Shown: positions 1-12,508, counted from the stretch's first letter. The stretch: 64,000 nt of DNA from GCA-003244245 sp050699975 (GCA_050699975.1 JBOHGH010000001.1:1-64000); one strand, 5' to 3'. Notes: a model not told the origin generated them from the letters alone. Numbers and translations are program-made.

Positions 1-78
1 AACCCACTACGCACCGCAGCACGCAACTACCAGCGCGCTCTCGACCAGCTCACCCAGGAGGCCGGATTCGCCGCATAA
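1..78 (+). CDS. 3' end of an unrecognised gene (partial)
   Basis: Frame 1 is open from the window edge to a TAA at 76-78 and encodes 25 residues ending in LTQEAGFAA. The residues are Arg/Ala/Gln-rich and look helical. The gene starts outside the window, so length and domains are unknown. No family is recognised. A short hairpin (GCCGAC, 3-nt loop, GTCGGC) at 102-116 follows and could help end its transcription. That the frame is real is an inference from its clean actinobacterial codon use. Confidence 0.35.
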   Translation, partial: NPLRTAARNYQRALDQLTQEAGFAA

Positions 79-617
79 CACCAAACTTGACTCGATCAAG
101 CCGACTTCGTCGGCCCTAGCAACCTAGGAGCGCGACGCCGACGGCACCGGCTGGCATGACGGCCTGCTCATGGACCTACTCGCCGAGGAACTAGACCAGC
201 CTCGCGCCCGTGGTCCGTCTCGCCAAGCCTGGAGAACCAGGGACCCGTCACCCAGGTTGGTCACGAGCACCGTGGGCGGCATGGCCGTAGCGGGCCGGAT
301 ACGGTGTCCGGTGCCGGAGGACGTCTCCTCACCATTGCCGTCACCGCGACGGAACCACTCAAAACTCTGGCTCGACTGGTTACCCTCGTGCTGCACTTCT
401 CCGTAGCCGCCTCTCGCCCGCACACGTTGGTCGGCACCCAGGACCGGGGAACGCCGGACTGGCGGAAGCGGGGGAACGTCCGGGAAGGACGGAGCCAGCT
501 CAGCGTTCAGCCCGGCCCTGGGGCCATGGCGGACGCTAACGGCCAGCGACCAAGGAGGACCGAAATCTGACGTCCCCGAACGCTGAGTTCGGTCTGCATG
601 CCCTACCCGGGCAGACG
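79..617. other. Gene-poor stretch, no supported gene
   Basis: About 540 bases lie between the partial gene at the left edge and the terminator of the next operon. Both strands carry short open frames of 78-99 codons, but none has a good ribosome binding site, a recognisable domain or a convincing codon pattern. Together with the decayed gene at 1932-2189 it may be debris of an integrated element. That is a guess; nothing here identifies it. Confidence 0.4.
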
Positions 618-652
618 AATGAGGGGCCGCATCGCTCTGCGCCCCCTCATTT
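618..652 (-). terminator. Probable terminator after the XRE regulator
   Basis: Inverted repeat with arms AATGAGGGG and CCCCTCATT around a loop of roughly 16 bases. It lies 17 bases beyond the stop of the minus-strand regulator at 669. No long T run follows, which is common in high-GC actinobacteria. Confidence 0.6.
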
Positions 653-668
653 CAACGAAACCTAGCGG

Positions 669-1871
669 TCAGTTCAACAGGCCAATGCGTCCCGCAAACT
701 CGCGTACTTCGGGCGCATAGGACGGCTTGGCCCGTTTGACCAACGTACTCACCATACTGCGCACGTTCTGTTTGTGCTGAAAGTCCTGGGGGCAGAGCTG
801 TTCGGCCATTTTCAGATGCACAAAGACAGCCGCGTCATTGTTGCGGCAGTCATAGCACCTGGCGACCTGGTACAGGTGACTGGTCTTGCGCTCCAAAGAC
901 GGGACTTGGGAGAGATCAACCTCGTCAGCTAGTCGGAGGGCTTCGGATACTTCACCCGCTTCACTCTCCACGCTAACCATGTGGATAGCCACATTGGTTG
1001 GTCCAAATACCGTGTTGTGATAATTGTGGCCGTCACCAACGCGCCGGGCCGCTTTGCGGGCGGGCTCCCGCAACAGCTCACGAGCCCGCCATGGGTCACC
1101 GGTCCGTCCGGCTGCGATACTGCCCGTCAACAGCAAGCCGCCATATAAGGAAAAATGTTCGGGCGTCCCGTCCGCCAGCAAGGGCTCTAAAGCTTCGCTA
1201 CCTTTCATGGTGACCTCCAGCGCTCCGGCTGGCATGTCATCTGACAGCATGGATTGGCCGAGTGTCCAGGTAGCAGCCGCGATCAGGAGCGCGTCCCCGG
1301 CTTCTTCGGCGTAGCGCATGGCTCGATCGGACACCACCGCGCCTAAGTCAACCCGTCCCAGATGTTTCACTACCATGCGGGCCAGTTGGTAGACCTCAGA
1401 GGCTTGTCGGCAAGCGTGGGCGGAGCGCTCGTGCTCATGTACGGCCCGCTCACTGGCCGCAATCAGGTCCGGCAGAACTCGCAGAACATCGCTGTACTTG
1501 CTCGATGACGTGTACCACGCCTGCTGAGCGGCGCTGATTTGCTCGCCGAGCTCGTCGAGCGTGGGAAGCTCGGCACTGTCGGTAAGCGACAACGACCGGT
1601 ACGTAAACAGTGCCCGCTCAACCTCCGCCAGGCGAGGGTTCACCGGCCCCTCGTGCGCTTCGCTCGGCGCTTCACCCACCAGGGCTGAGGTGCGTACACC
1701 CAGCACCTTGGCGAGGTTACGTAGCACCGGCAGCGAGGGCGTCTTGCTGTCGGCCTCGATCATCTCCAGGTAGCGCACCGTGATACCGGCGTGGGTGGCC
1801 AGCGAGACCGTGCTCATACGGCGCTCGATGCGGTACAACCGGATGAGCGCGCCGGTCGGCATGTCAGGCAT
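669..1871 (-). CDS. XRE-type HTH regulator with long C-terminal (TPR-like) domain
   Basis: Product of 400 aa from the ATG at 1871, chosen because GAGGAGG sits 8 bases upstream; a GTG nine bases earlier is the longest alternative. Residues about 8-62 form a helix-turn-helix domain (LATHAGITVRYLEMIEAD is the recognition region), so it probably binds DNA. The remaining 330 residues are Ala/Leu/Glu-rich and helical, resembling the TPR-like sensor part of large actinobacterial XRE regulators. Such proteins are usually pathway-specific or pheromone-type regulators, but the ligand and target here are unknown. It stands alone, with no obvious target operon beside it; a decayed HTH gene lies upstream. 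The HTH assignment is firm; the TPR label is from composition only. Confidence 0.75.
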   Translation of the reverse strand: MPDMPTGALIRLYRIERRMSTVSLATHAGITVRYLEMIEADSKTPSLPVLRNLAKVLGVRTSALVGEAPSEAHEGPVNPRLAEVERALFTYRSLSLTDSAELPTLDELGEQISAAQQAWYTSSSKYSDVLRVLPDLIAASERAVHEHERSAHACRQASEVYQLARMVVKHLGRVDLGAVVSDRAMRYAEEAGDALLIAAATWTLGQSMLSDDMPAGALEVTMKGSEALEPLLADGTPEHFSLYGGLLLTGSIAAGRTGDPWRARELLREPARKAARRVGDGHNYHNTVFGPTNVAIHMVSVESEAGEVSEALRLADEVDLSQVPSLERKTSHLYQVARCYDCRNNDAAVFVHLKMAEQLCPQDFQHKQNVRSMVSTLVKRAKPSYAPEVREFAGRIGLLN

Positions 1872-1931
1872 GGCTGACACCTCCTCGGAGCGTTGGGGTG
1901 CCCGACCACCCAGGGTACCGAGGTCGGAGCA

Positions 1932-2189
1932 TCAGGTCGCCCGACACCTACGTAGCAGCCGCTTGACACTGCTCTCGCTGATGCCGTACCTCTCAGCCAG
2001 GGTCCGCTTGCCGTACCCGCTCGGAAGGCCACCCACTAGCTGCCGCACGTCGGCATCGTCCAGCTTGGCGATCCGCCAGGGGTGACTACACCTGGTTCAT
2101 CGCCACCGTCGCCTTGCTCGATGCTCCGCAGTACCTTGACCACCCGCTTCAGCGCGTCCTCATGGTTCGAGTCGCGGACCAGGAGGTCG
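1932..2189 (-). pseudogene. Decayed HTH protein, recombinase/resolvase-like fragment
   Basis: In the minus frame open from 2096 to the TGA at 1932-1934 the protein ends with KLDDADVRQLVGG and then LAERYGISESSVKRLLRR, a helix-turn-helix like the C-terminal DNA-binding part of serine recombinases. This frame has no start codon and is closed by TGA at 2097-2099. A neighbouring frame just upstream encodes DSNHEDALKRVVKVLRSIEQ, so the two pieces look like one short gene broken by a frameshift and overlapping the end of coaBC. No catalytic domain remains. Reading it as recombinase debris is an inference; it could also be a frameshifted small HTH protein. Confidence 0.45.
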
Positions 2190-3434
2190 TCACCGGGTCA
2201 GCCGGGCCGCGACGGCGTCCCAGACGTACGAGGCGAGCAGCGTCTTGGGACCCTCGGGCAGCTCGATCTCGACGCCGTCATCGCCGAGCAACCAGCCTGC
2301 ATTGTGCTCGACCTCGAACGCGCGACCCTCCCCGACAGCGTTGACCACCAACAGGTCGCAGCCCTTGCGGGCGAGTTTGGCCCGGCCGTGCGCAAGCACT
2401 CCCCCGTCGGAGTCACCGGTCTCGGCTGCGAAGCCGACCACCACCTGACCCTGCGGGCGGCCTCGCACCAGTTCGGCCAGGATGTCCGGGTTGAGGGTCA
2501 GCGGCAGCGGATCCGGGTCCGAATCGGGCTTCTTGATCTTGCTGGAATGGGCGTTGGCCGGGCGGAAGTCCGCGACGGCGGCGGCCATCACCACCGCATC
2601 GGCGTCCGGCGCCGCCTTGAGCACCGCCTCCTGCAACTCGCGTGCGGTGCCCACGACGACCACCTCGACGCCGGCCGGATCGGCCAGATCGGCGGTGTGC
2701 GCCGTGACGAGCGTCACCCGCGCACCGCGCTGTGCCGCGACTCGGGCCAGCGCATAACCCTGCCGCCCAGAGGATCGGTTGCCCAGGTAACGCACCGGGT
2801 CCAGGGGTTCGCGAGTACCACCGGCGGAGATCACCACCCGCCGGCCGGTGAGATCCCGCCGCAGGGTGTCTGGACGGTGCAGCAGCAAAGCGGCGAGGTC
2901 GACGATCTCGGTGGGCTCCGGCAGCCGGCCGGCACCGGAGTCGGCACCGGTGAGCCGCCCGGTCGCGGGCTGCGCGACGACGGTCCCGCGCGAGCGCAGC
3001 ACGGCGACGTTGTGCACCGTTGCCGGGTGCTCCCACATCTCGGTGTGCATAGCGGGCACCAGCAACACCGGGCAACGGGCGGTGAGCAGCGTGGCGCAGA
3101 GCAGGTCGTCGGCCCGGCCTTGCGCGGCGCGAGCCAGCAGGTCCGCGGTGGCCGGGGCGACCAGGACCAGATCGGCGGTCTGCCCCAACCGCACGTGGGG
3201 CACCTCAGGGACGTCGGCGAACAGACCGCGCTGCACCGGTAGTCCGGACAGCGCCTCCCAGGTCGGGGCACCGACGAACCGCAGGGCAGCCTCGGTGGGA
3301 ATCACCCGGACCTGGTGCCCCGCTTCGGTGAGGCGGCGGAGCACCTCACATACCTTGTAGGCGGCGATACCGCCCGCAACGCCGAGCACGATCCGCCGGG
3401 GTAGGTCCGGCCGGACAGGCCCGGCGTGTGTCAC
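2190..3434 (-). CDS. coaBC: Bifunctional phosphopantothenoylcysteine decarboxylase / phosphopantothenate-cysteine ligase
   Basis: Product of 414 aa in the coenzyme A pathway. The N-terminal CoaC domain (about 1-185) is an FMN flavoprotein that decarboxylates phosphopantothenoylcysteine; PAMHTEMW at 127-134 is its signature, and GADSGAGRLPEP near 163-174 is its substrate loop. The C-terminal CoaB domain (about 195-410) couples phosphopantothenate to cysteine using CTP, with GGTREP at 205-210, KIKK at 299-302 and VGFAAET further on. Length matches the family. The start overlaps the rpoZ stop by 4 bases, so translation is probably coupled. It is the last gene of the pyr-mihF-gmk-rpoZ block, in the same order as M. 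tuberculosis dfp (Rv1391). Confidence 0.96.
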   Translation of the reverse strand: MTHAGPVRPDLPRRIVLGVAGGIAAYKVCEVLRRLTEAGHQVRVIPTEAALRFVGAPTWEALSGLPVQRGLFADVPEVPHVRLGQTADLVLVAPATADLLARAAQGRADDLLCATLLTARCPVLLVPAMHTEMWEHPATVHNVAVLRSRGTVVAQPATGRLTGADSGAGRLPEPTEIVDLAALLLHRPDTLRRDLTGRRVVISAGGTREPLDPVRYLGNRSSGRQGYALARVAAQRGARVTLVTAHTADLADPAGVEVVVVGTARELQEAVLKAAPDADAVVMAAAVADFRPANAHSSKIKKPDSDPDPLPLTLNPDILAELVRGRPQGQVVVGFAAETGDSDGGVLAHGRAKLARKGCDLLVVNAVGEGRAFEVEHNAGWLLGDDGVEIELPEGPKTLLASYVWDAVAARLTR

Positions 3435-3721
3435 TCGCCCTCGGTGTGCTCGAGTAGGCCGCTGTGGATCTCCCGCAACGCGATCGACAGCGGCTTCTCC
3501 CGCGCCCCTGGCTCGACGAGCGGGCCGACGTACTCCAGCAGGCCCTCCCCCAGCTGCGCGTAGTAGTCGTTGATCTGACGCGCCCGCTTGGCCCCGAAGA
3601 TGACCAGGGCGTACTTCGAGCTGACCTTGCCCAGCAGGTCGTCGATCGGGGGGTTGGTGATGCCCTCAGGGGCAGTGACCGCGGGCGCGCTCAGCGCGCC
3701 CAATTCGGCGGGAATGCTCAC
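3431..3721 (-). CDS. rpoZ: RNA polymerase omega subunit
   Basis: Product of 96 aa. Omega helps fold and place the beta-prime subunit in RNA polymerase. The core LLGKVSSKYALVIFGAKRAR matches the conserved omega helix that clamps beta-prime, followed by INDYYAQLGEGLLEYVGP, typical of actinobacterial omega. It starts with GTG, with GGAGA about 8 bases upstream. It lies between gmk (26-base gap) and coaBC (4-base overlap), the standard actinobacterial arrangement. Confidence 0.95.
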   Translation of the reverse strand: MSIPAELGALSAPAVTAPEGITNPPIDDLLGKVSSKYALVIFGAKRARQINDYYAQLGEGLLEYVGPLVEPGAREKPLSIALREIHSGLLEHTEGE

Positions 3722-3747
3722 TCACTGTCTCCAGATGCCTTCAGATG

Positions 3748-4377
3748 TCACAGGGGTCGGATGTCACTGGGACCGGTCCGGTGGTGTACGGAACCCGTGC
3801 CGACCATCAAGGCTATCAATTCCTGCGCGGCCCGTTGCACGTCGTCGTTGACAATCGTCGCATCGAACTCCCCGACGGCGTTCAACTCCTCGCGCGCCAC
3901 CCGCAACCGGCGCTCCCGCTCCGTGGGATCCTCAGTGCCACGGTCGGACAGCCGCGCATACAACGCCTCCCAGGATGGCGGCACCAGCATCACCAGCAGC
4001 GCGCCGGTCATCGCGGCCCGAACCTGCCGCGCACCCTGCACTTCGATCTCCAGCAACATCGACCGGCCAGCGGCCAGGGCCCCGCGTACTGGCGCGGCAG
4101 GAGTGCCGTAAAAGTTACCGGCGTACTCGGCGTACTCCAGAAACTCACCACGCGCGACCATGCGCGTGAAGGTGGCGTGGTCCACGTAGCGGTAATGCTC
4201 ATCGGGCCGTTGGCCGACACGAGGTGGCCGGGTGGTCACCGAGACGCTGACAAGCAGTTGCGGCCAGCGTCGCGCCACCTCGGCGACCACGCTGGATTTG
4301 CCGACCCCGGACGGGCCTGAGACAACGGTGAGCCGGGGTCCGGCGGCCTCGCTGGGCCCCGGCTCACACGCGATCAC
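3748..4377 (-). CDS. gmk: Guanylate kinase
   Basis: Product of 209 aa. Phosphorylates GMP to GDP with ATP in the cytoplasm. The P-loop GPSGVGKSS is at 21-29, followed by the GMP-binding region TRPPRVGQRPDEHYRYVD and the lid region with FLEYAEYAGNFYGTP. The first frame start is GTG at 4377, giving about 15 extra residues before the kinase fold; the ribosome binding site there is weak, so the true start may be slightly downstream. It is preceded by mihF (16-base gap) and followed by rpoZ, as in other actinobacteria. Confidence 0.95.
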   Translation of the reverse strand: MIACEPGPSEAAGPRLTVVSGPSGVGKSSVVAEVARRWPQLLVSVSVTTRPPRVGQRPDEHYRYVDHATFTRMVARGEFLEYAEYAGNFYGTPAAPVRGALAAGRSMLLEIEVQGARQVRAAMTGALLVMLVPPSWEALYARLSDRGTEDPTERERRLRVAREELNAVGEFDATIVNDDVQRAAQELIALMVGTGSVHHRTGPSDIRPL

Positions 4378-4393
4378 GCTGTGTCACTCTACG

Positions 4394-4711
4394 TCATTCT
4401 GGACCGAACTCGCTGAGCAGCGCCTTGCGCTGGCGATCACCAAGCCCGCGCAACCGCCGGCTGGCAGCGATCTCCAGCCGCTCCATGATCTGCTGGGCGC
4501 GAACCTTTCCCACGCCGGGCAGGGCCTCAAGCAAAGCCGAAACCTTCATCTTGCCCAGGATGTCGTCGTTGTCGGACTGAGCGAGAACCTCCGTGAGGTT
4601 GGTCCCACCACGCTTGAGACGTTCTTTGAGCTCGGCCCTGGCACGTCGGGCGGCGGCCGCCTTCTCCAGCGCAGCGGCCCGCTGCTCCTCGGTAAGCTCG
4701 GGAAGGGCCAC
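4394..4711 (-). CDS. mihF: Actinobacterial integration host factor mIHF
   Basis: Product of 105 aa. A nucleoid-associated protein that binds and bends DNA; essential in mycobacteria and important for development in Streptomyces. It is unrelated to the HU/IHF-alpha fold. A basic, Ala-rich N-terminal helix (EKAAAARRARAELKERLKRG) leads into a helix-hairpin-helix-like segment with LPGVGKVRAQQIMERL around 60-78. It starts with GTG and has GGAGGAG 3-4 bases upstream. It lies between pyrF and gmk, the conserved position. It probably has its own promoter in the 78 bases behind pyrF. Confidence 0.95.
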   Translation of the reverse strand: MALPELTEEQRAAALEKAAAARRARAELKERLKRGGTNLTEVLAQSDNDDILGKMKVSALLEALPGVGKVRAQQIMERLEIAASRRLRGLGDRQRKALLSEFGPE

Positions 4712-4789
4712 GATCTCCTCCGTCGATTGCTAGTGCTTAGAAATGGTCTGGATTGGTGCGGCGACCGTATCCCCAGGGCGGTCCGCCCT

Positions 4790-5666
4790 TCAACGCGGGG
4801 TGCCACCCCCGACCTGCCGCGACGTGAATTGAAGCAGGTCTGTCGCCTCGTCGGCGATCCGCCGTGCGGCGTGTCGCAGGGACTCTGGCTCGGGTCCATG
4901 CCGCAGCACGTCACGTGACGTGGTCGGCAGAACATGGCGGGTCGCCGCACCGAAGATCTTGGGCAAGTCGGCCAGGCAGGCACCCTGTGCGCCTATCCCG
5001 GGGACCAGTATCGGGCCGTTGAGTCCCTCGAACCGCAGTGCCCCGGCCGCGGTAGTGGCCCCCACCACCACACCGAAATCGCCGGGGTGACCGGCATTGC
5101 GCGAGGCAACGGCGTCGATCACCGATTGCGCGACCGTGCCTCCGGTACCGGTGACCGCGGTCTGCACGTCGGCGCCCTCCGGGTTGGAGCTCAGGGCCAG
5201 CACGAACACCCCCCGCCCGGTCCGGCCGGCCAGCTCGAAGGCCGGATCCAACGCACCGACCCCGAGGTAGGGCGACACGGTGATCGCATCTGCGGCCAGC
5301 GGCGCCCCCTCGCTCAGATAGGCTGCGGCGTACCCGGCCATGGTGGAACCGATGTCCCCCCGCTTGACGTCGAGCAGCACCAGCGCACCGGCATCCCGGG
5401 TTGCGGCCAGCACCCGCTCCAGCACGGCGATACCCCGCGCCCCGTGCCGTTCGAAGAACGCCGACTGTGGCTTGACCACCGCCACCTCCGGCGCCAACAC
5501 CTCAACCACGCCCCGCGCGAACCTCTCCAGCCCAGCCACGTCATCGCCCACACCCCACCCCCGCAGCAGCTCGGGATGCGGATCAATCCCCACGCACAAC
5601 CTCCCCCGAGCCGCCACCACAGCGCTCAACCGCGCCCCGAACCCGCATTCAGCAGGCTCAGCGGGG

Positions 5667-5677
<11 letters not shown>
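4790..5677 (-). CDS. pyrF: Orotidine 5'-phosphate decarboxylase (group 2)
   Basis: Product of 295 aa from the GTG at 5677; catalyses the last step of UMP synthesis, OMP to UMP. LCVGIDPHPELL near the N-terminus and DVKRGDIGSTMAGYAA at about 103-118, with the catalytic Lys/Asp network, identify the long group 2 family found in actinobacteria. A start 63 bases further upstream (ATG at 5740) is open, but would place the N-terminus across a long palindrome and 74 bases inside carB. The GTG gives an 11-base overlap with carB, which suits coupled translation. Even so, the first residues (SSNPAEPAECGFG) are encoded by the palindrome arm, so the 5' end looks reshaped by that element. Confidence 0.93.
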
Positions 5678-9027
<3,350 letters not shown>

Positions 9028-9041
<14 letters not shown>

Positions 9042-10233
9042 GGTTCCCCCCATCGCCATTCGGAGCCGAATCGCGGTTTTCGACCCTCGCGAGACCGCTA
9101 TTCGGCTCCGAATGGCGATGTGAGTGAGACATGAGCTCGCAGAATCGGTCGAATAGGGTGGCGGCGTCGTGGGGGCCGGCGGCTGCTTCGGGGTGGTATT
9201 GGACGCTGAAGGCTGGGGTGTCCAGGGCGGTCAGGCCTTCTACGGTGTTGTCGTTGGGGCAGGAGTGGCTCACCACTGCGGGGCCGAAGTCGGAGTCGAA
9301 CCGTTCCCCGGGCTCGCCCTGGACGGCGAAACCGTGGTTCTGCGAGGTGATCGCGACCCGTCCGGTGGCGTACTCGACGACCGGGACGTTGAGCCCGCGG
9401 TGCCCGTAGCGCATCTTATAAGTGCCTCGCCCCAGAGCCCGGCCGAGGATCTGGTTGCCGAAACAGATCCCGAACAGCGGTACCTGCCGGGCCAGCACCG
9501 CGCGGGTCAACGCGACCGCGTGGTCCGCGGTTGCCGGATCGCCCGGGCCGTTGGACAGGAACACCCCGTCGGGGTCGCGCTCCAGCACCTGCTCCAGCGT
9601 GGCGGTGGCCGGCAGCACGTGCGTCTCGATGCCCCGGGCGGCCAGCATCCGCGGCGTGTTGAACTTGATCCCCAAATCCAGCGCAACCACCCGGAACCGG
9701 CGCTGGGCAGCGGCCGGCACGATGTAGGGCTGGGCGACAGTGACCTCGCCGACCAGGTTGGCGCCGACCATCGAGGGGCTGGCCAGCACGCGCGCCGCCA
9801 GCTGCGCCGGCTCGGCCAGCGCGTCACCGGAGAAGACCCCGGCCCGCATCGAGCCGTGCTCACGAAGCCGGCGGGTCAGCGCGCGGGTGTCCACTCCCGA
9901 TATGCCTACGACGCTCTGGCGGACCAGTTCCTCCTCAAGCGACCGGCGAGACCGCCAATTGGAGGGGATCCGGGCCGGGTCGCGCACGACGTAACCGGCC
10001 ACCCAGATCCGGTGTGACTCGTCATCCTCGTCGTTCCAGCCGGTGTTGCCGATATGCGGAGCGGTCTGCATCACGATCTGGCGCCGGTAGGACGGGTCAG
10101 TGAGGGTCTCCTGGTAGCCGGTCATCCCGGTGGCGAAGACAGCCTCACCCAGCGCCTGGCCCACCGCACCGTAGGTCTCGCCCCGCACGGTGGTGCCGTC
10201 CTCCAGTACCAGTACAGCCAGCTTGCTCGTCAA
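9028..10233 (-). CDS. carA: Carbamoyl-phosphate synthase small (glutaminase) subunit
   Basis: Product of 401 aa. A class I glutamine amidotransferase that hydrolyses glutamine and channels ammonia to CarB. The nucleophile is Cys257 in FGICFGNQILG, with His347 and Glu349 in SVQYHPEA completing the triad. The N-terminal small-subunit domain (FATGMTGYQETLTDPSY) is intact. The protein normally ends soon after FDRFCELM; here a tail of about 30 residues (HRHSEPNSG... GNREEG) follows, coded by the palindrome at 9051-9120. It overlaps pyrC by 4 bases. The Rv1382-type membrane protein usually found between pyrC and carA in mycobacteria is absent. Confidence 0.96.
9051..9120. repeat. 21-bp perfect inverted repeat at the carA/carB junction (palindrome family C)
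   Basis: Arms CATCGCCATTCGGAGCCGAAT (21 bp) at 9051-9071 and its exact reverse complement at 9100-9120 are separated by 28 bases. After one mismatch the pairing continues for about 5 more bases. It encodes the unusual CarA C-terminus (HSEPNSG... SAPNGDGG) and overlaps the upstream start codons available to carB. No sequence identity to the family A or B palindromes is seen. Confidence 0.85.
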
Positions 10234-11558
10234 CGCTGCACCTTCCCGTCCTCGGTCGTGACCTCGCCGCGCAACAGGGTGGCCACCACCCGGCCGGGCA
10301 GCTCCATCCCGTCATAAGGGGTGTTGCCGGCCAGGCTGGCCAGTTGCGCCCCGCGCACCGTCCAGGTGGCGTCGGGGTCCACCAGGACCAGCGTCGCGGG
10401 CTGTCCCACTGCGATCGGGCGGCCCTGTTCGGTCGCCCCGCCGATCCGCGCTGGGCGCTCGCTCATCACCCGGGCCACCCCCCGCCAGTCCAGCAGGCCG
10501 GGGCGCACCATGGTGGCCACCACCACCGACAACGCGGTCTGCAGGCCCAGCATGCCCGGCCGGGCCGCCGACCATTCGCAGTCCTTGTCCTGCGCGGCGT
10601 GCGGGGCATGGTCGGTGGCCACACAGTCCACGATCCCCTCGGCCAGCGCGGCGCGCAGCGCCTGGGTGTCGGTTGCGGTGCGCAGCGGCGGGTTGACCTT
10701 GTTGACCGGGTCGTAACCGATCAGGCGCTCATCGGTGAGCAGCAGGTGGTGCGGGGTGACCTCAGCGGACACCCGGATCCCGCGCTCCTTGGCCCAGCGC
10801 AGCACGCCCACCGTGCCCGCGGTGGACACGTGACAGACATGCAGTGCCGCTTCGGCATCGCGGGCGAGCAGGCAGTCCCGCGCCACGATCGACTCCTCCG
10901 CGGCAGCCGGCCAGCCGGCCAACCCCAGCCGGGCAGCGATCTGGCCCTCGTGGGCCTGGGCGCCCGCGGTGAGCCGGGGGTCCTCGGCGTGCTGCGCCAC
11001 TATGGCGCCCAGCCCGCGGGTGTACTCCAGAGCACGACGCATCAGCAGCGAGTCGTGCACGCACAGCCCGTCGTCGGAGAACATCCGCACCGCGGCGGCC
11101 GACGCGGCCATGGACCCGAGCTCGGCGAGCCGCTCGCCGAGCAGCCCCACGGTGACCGCGCCGACCGGGTGCACGTCGACCAGCCCGACGTCGCGGCCGC
11201 GCCGATACACGTGCTCCACGACCACGGCGGTGTCGGCGACCGGGTCGGTGTTGGCCATCGCGAACACCGCGGTGTAGCCACCCAGCGCCGCGGCCGCCGA
11301 ACCGGTGGCGATCGTCTCGGCATCCTCCCGGCCGGGCTCGCGCAGGTGCGCGTGCAGGTCGACCAGCCCGGGCAAGGCAACCAGTCCGCCACCGTCGAGC
11401 GCCTCGACGCCCGTGCCGTCCAGTCCGGCGCCCAGCTCGGCGATCACCCCGTCCCGGATCAGCAGGTCCACCGGGTCGCCGGCGCCGTAGGGCCGGATCC
11501 CGCGAAGAAGTAGCGGCCGAGGGCTCTGCCCGATGGTTCGCTCGCTGCGCTCGCTCAC
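10230..11558 (-). CDS. pyrC: Dihydroorotase
   Basis: Product of 442 aa. A zinc amidohydrolase that cyclises carbamoyl aspartate to dihydroorotate. The metal-binding motif DLHAHLREPG lies at 67-76, with the expected later ligands in VAQHAEDP, LHVCHVST and the catalytic Asp in CVATDHAPH. It starts with a GTG that overlaps the pyrB stop by 4 bases (GTGA). Its first residues SERSER come from the GC-rich repeat GCTCGCTGCGCTCGCTCAC, a sequence frequent at actinobacterial gene ends, so the mature core may effectively begin at PRPLLLRGIRPYG. Confidence 0.96.
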   Translation of the reverse strand: MSERSERTIGQSPRPLLLRGIRPYGAGDPVDLLIRDGVIAELGAGLDGTGVEALDGGGLVALPGLVDLHAHLREPGREDAETIATGSAAAALGGYTAVFAMANTDPVADTAVVVEHVYRRGRDVGLVDVHPVGAVTVGLLGERLAELGSMAASAAAVRMFSDDGLCVHDSLLMRRALEYTRGLGAIVAQHAEDPRLTAGAQAHEGQIAARLGLAGWPAAAEESIVARDCLLARDAEAALHVCHVSTAGTVGVLRWAKERGIRVSAEVTPHHLLLTDERLIGYDPVNKVNPPLRTATDTQALRAALAEGIVDCVATDHAPHAAQDKDCEWSAARPGMLGLQTALSVVVATMVRPGLLDWRGVARVMSERPARIGGATEQGRPIAVGQPATLVLVDPDATWTVRGAQLASLAGNTPYDGMELPGRVVATLLRGEVTTEDGKVQR

Positions 11559-12508
11559 TGTTGTTCGTCCTGAGCCGCGAGCAGGTGGTAGAGCACGGCC
11601 ATCCGCACGTGTACCCCGTTGCGGACCTGGTCGGTGATCGCAGCCCGAGGGGAGTCGGCGACCGAGGGGGCGATCTCCATGCCGCGCAGCATCGGCCCTG
11701 GGTGCAGTACGACGGCATGCTCCGGCAGCAACCCCAGCCGGGCCTCGGATAGCCCGTAGCTGATCGAATACTCCCGGGCGGACGGGAAGAACCCGCCATG
11801 CATCCGCTCAGTCTGCACTCGCAGCACCATCAGCGCGTCGGTGCCGGGCAGCGCAGCGTCGAGATCGTGCCCGACCGTGACCGGCCGGCTCTGCACGCCG
11901 GAATTCTCGAATGCCCAGTTCTGCACACCCCACGGCAGCAGGGTGGGTGGGGCGACGAGGTGGATCCGGGCACCCAGCGTGATCAAGAGCTGGATATTCG
12001 AGCGAGCGACCCGGCTATGCAGCACATCGCCTACGATGGTGACGGTCCGCCCATTCAGGGTGCCCAAACGGTCACGCAGAGTAGCTGCGTCCAGCAATGC
12101 TTGGGTCGGGTGCTGGTGGGTGCCGTCACCGGCGTTGATCACATGCGCGGGCACCCAGCCGGCGAGCCGATGGGCCGCACCCGAGGCAGGGTGGCGAATC
12201 ACGACGCAGTCCGCGCCCATCGCCGCCAGGGTCAGCGCGGTGTCCCGCAGCGACTCCCCCTTGGCCACCGAGGACGCCTCGGCCGAGACGTTGACCACGT
12301 CGGCGCTCATCCACTTGCCCGCAATCTCGAAGGAGGCCCGGGTGCGAGTGGAGCTCTCGTAGAACAAGGTGACCACGGTGCGCCCGCGCAGCGTCGGCAG
12401 CTTGTGCACCTCGCGCCCCAGCAGCGCCTTCTTGAGCGCCTCGGCGGTGTCCAGCAGCGCGGTAGCGGTCTCCCGCTGCAGGTCAGCGGTAGTCAGCAGG
12501 TGTTTCAC
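11555..12508 (-). CDS. pyrB: Aspartate carbamoyltransferase catalytic subunit
   Basis: Product of 317 aa. Condenses carbamoyl phosphate with aspartate, the committed step of pyrimidine synthesis. The carbamoyl-phosphate loop SSTRTR is at 52-57 within LFYESSTRTRASFE; VIRHPASGAAH and the C-terminal aspartate-binding region with LRVQTERM follow. Length is typical, and no regulatory pyrI is present in the window. It overlaps pyrR and pyrC by 4 bases each, so it is expected to be translated in series with them under PyrR control. Confidence 0.97.
   Translation of the reverse strand: MKHLLTTADLQRETATALLDTAEALKKALLGREVHKLPTLRGRTVVTLFYESSTRTRASFEIAGKWMSADVVNVSAEASSVAKGESLRDTALTLAAMGADCVVIRHPASGAAHRLAGWVPAHVINAGDGTHQHPTQALLDAATLRDRLGTLNGRTVTIVGDVLHSRVARSNIQLLITLGARIHLVAPPTLLPWGVQNWAFENSGVQSRPVTVGHDLDAALPGTDALMVLRVQTERMHGGFFPSAREYSISYGLSEARLGLLPEHAVVLHPGPMLRGMEIAPSVADSPRAAITDQVRNGVHVRMAVLYHLLAAQDEQQ

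Noticed and set aside
11535..11560. GCTCGCTGCGCTCGCTCAC at the pyrB/pyrC overlap as an operator
   Set aside because: This SERSER-coding repeat is common at actinobacterial gene ends and shows no link to pyr regulation.
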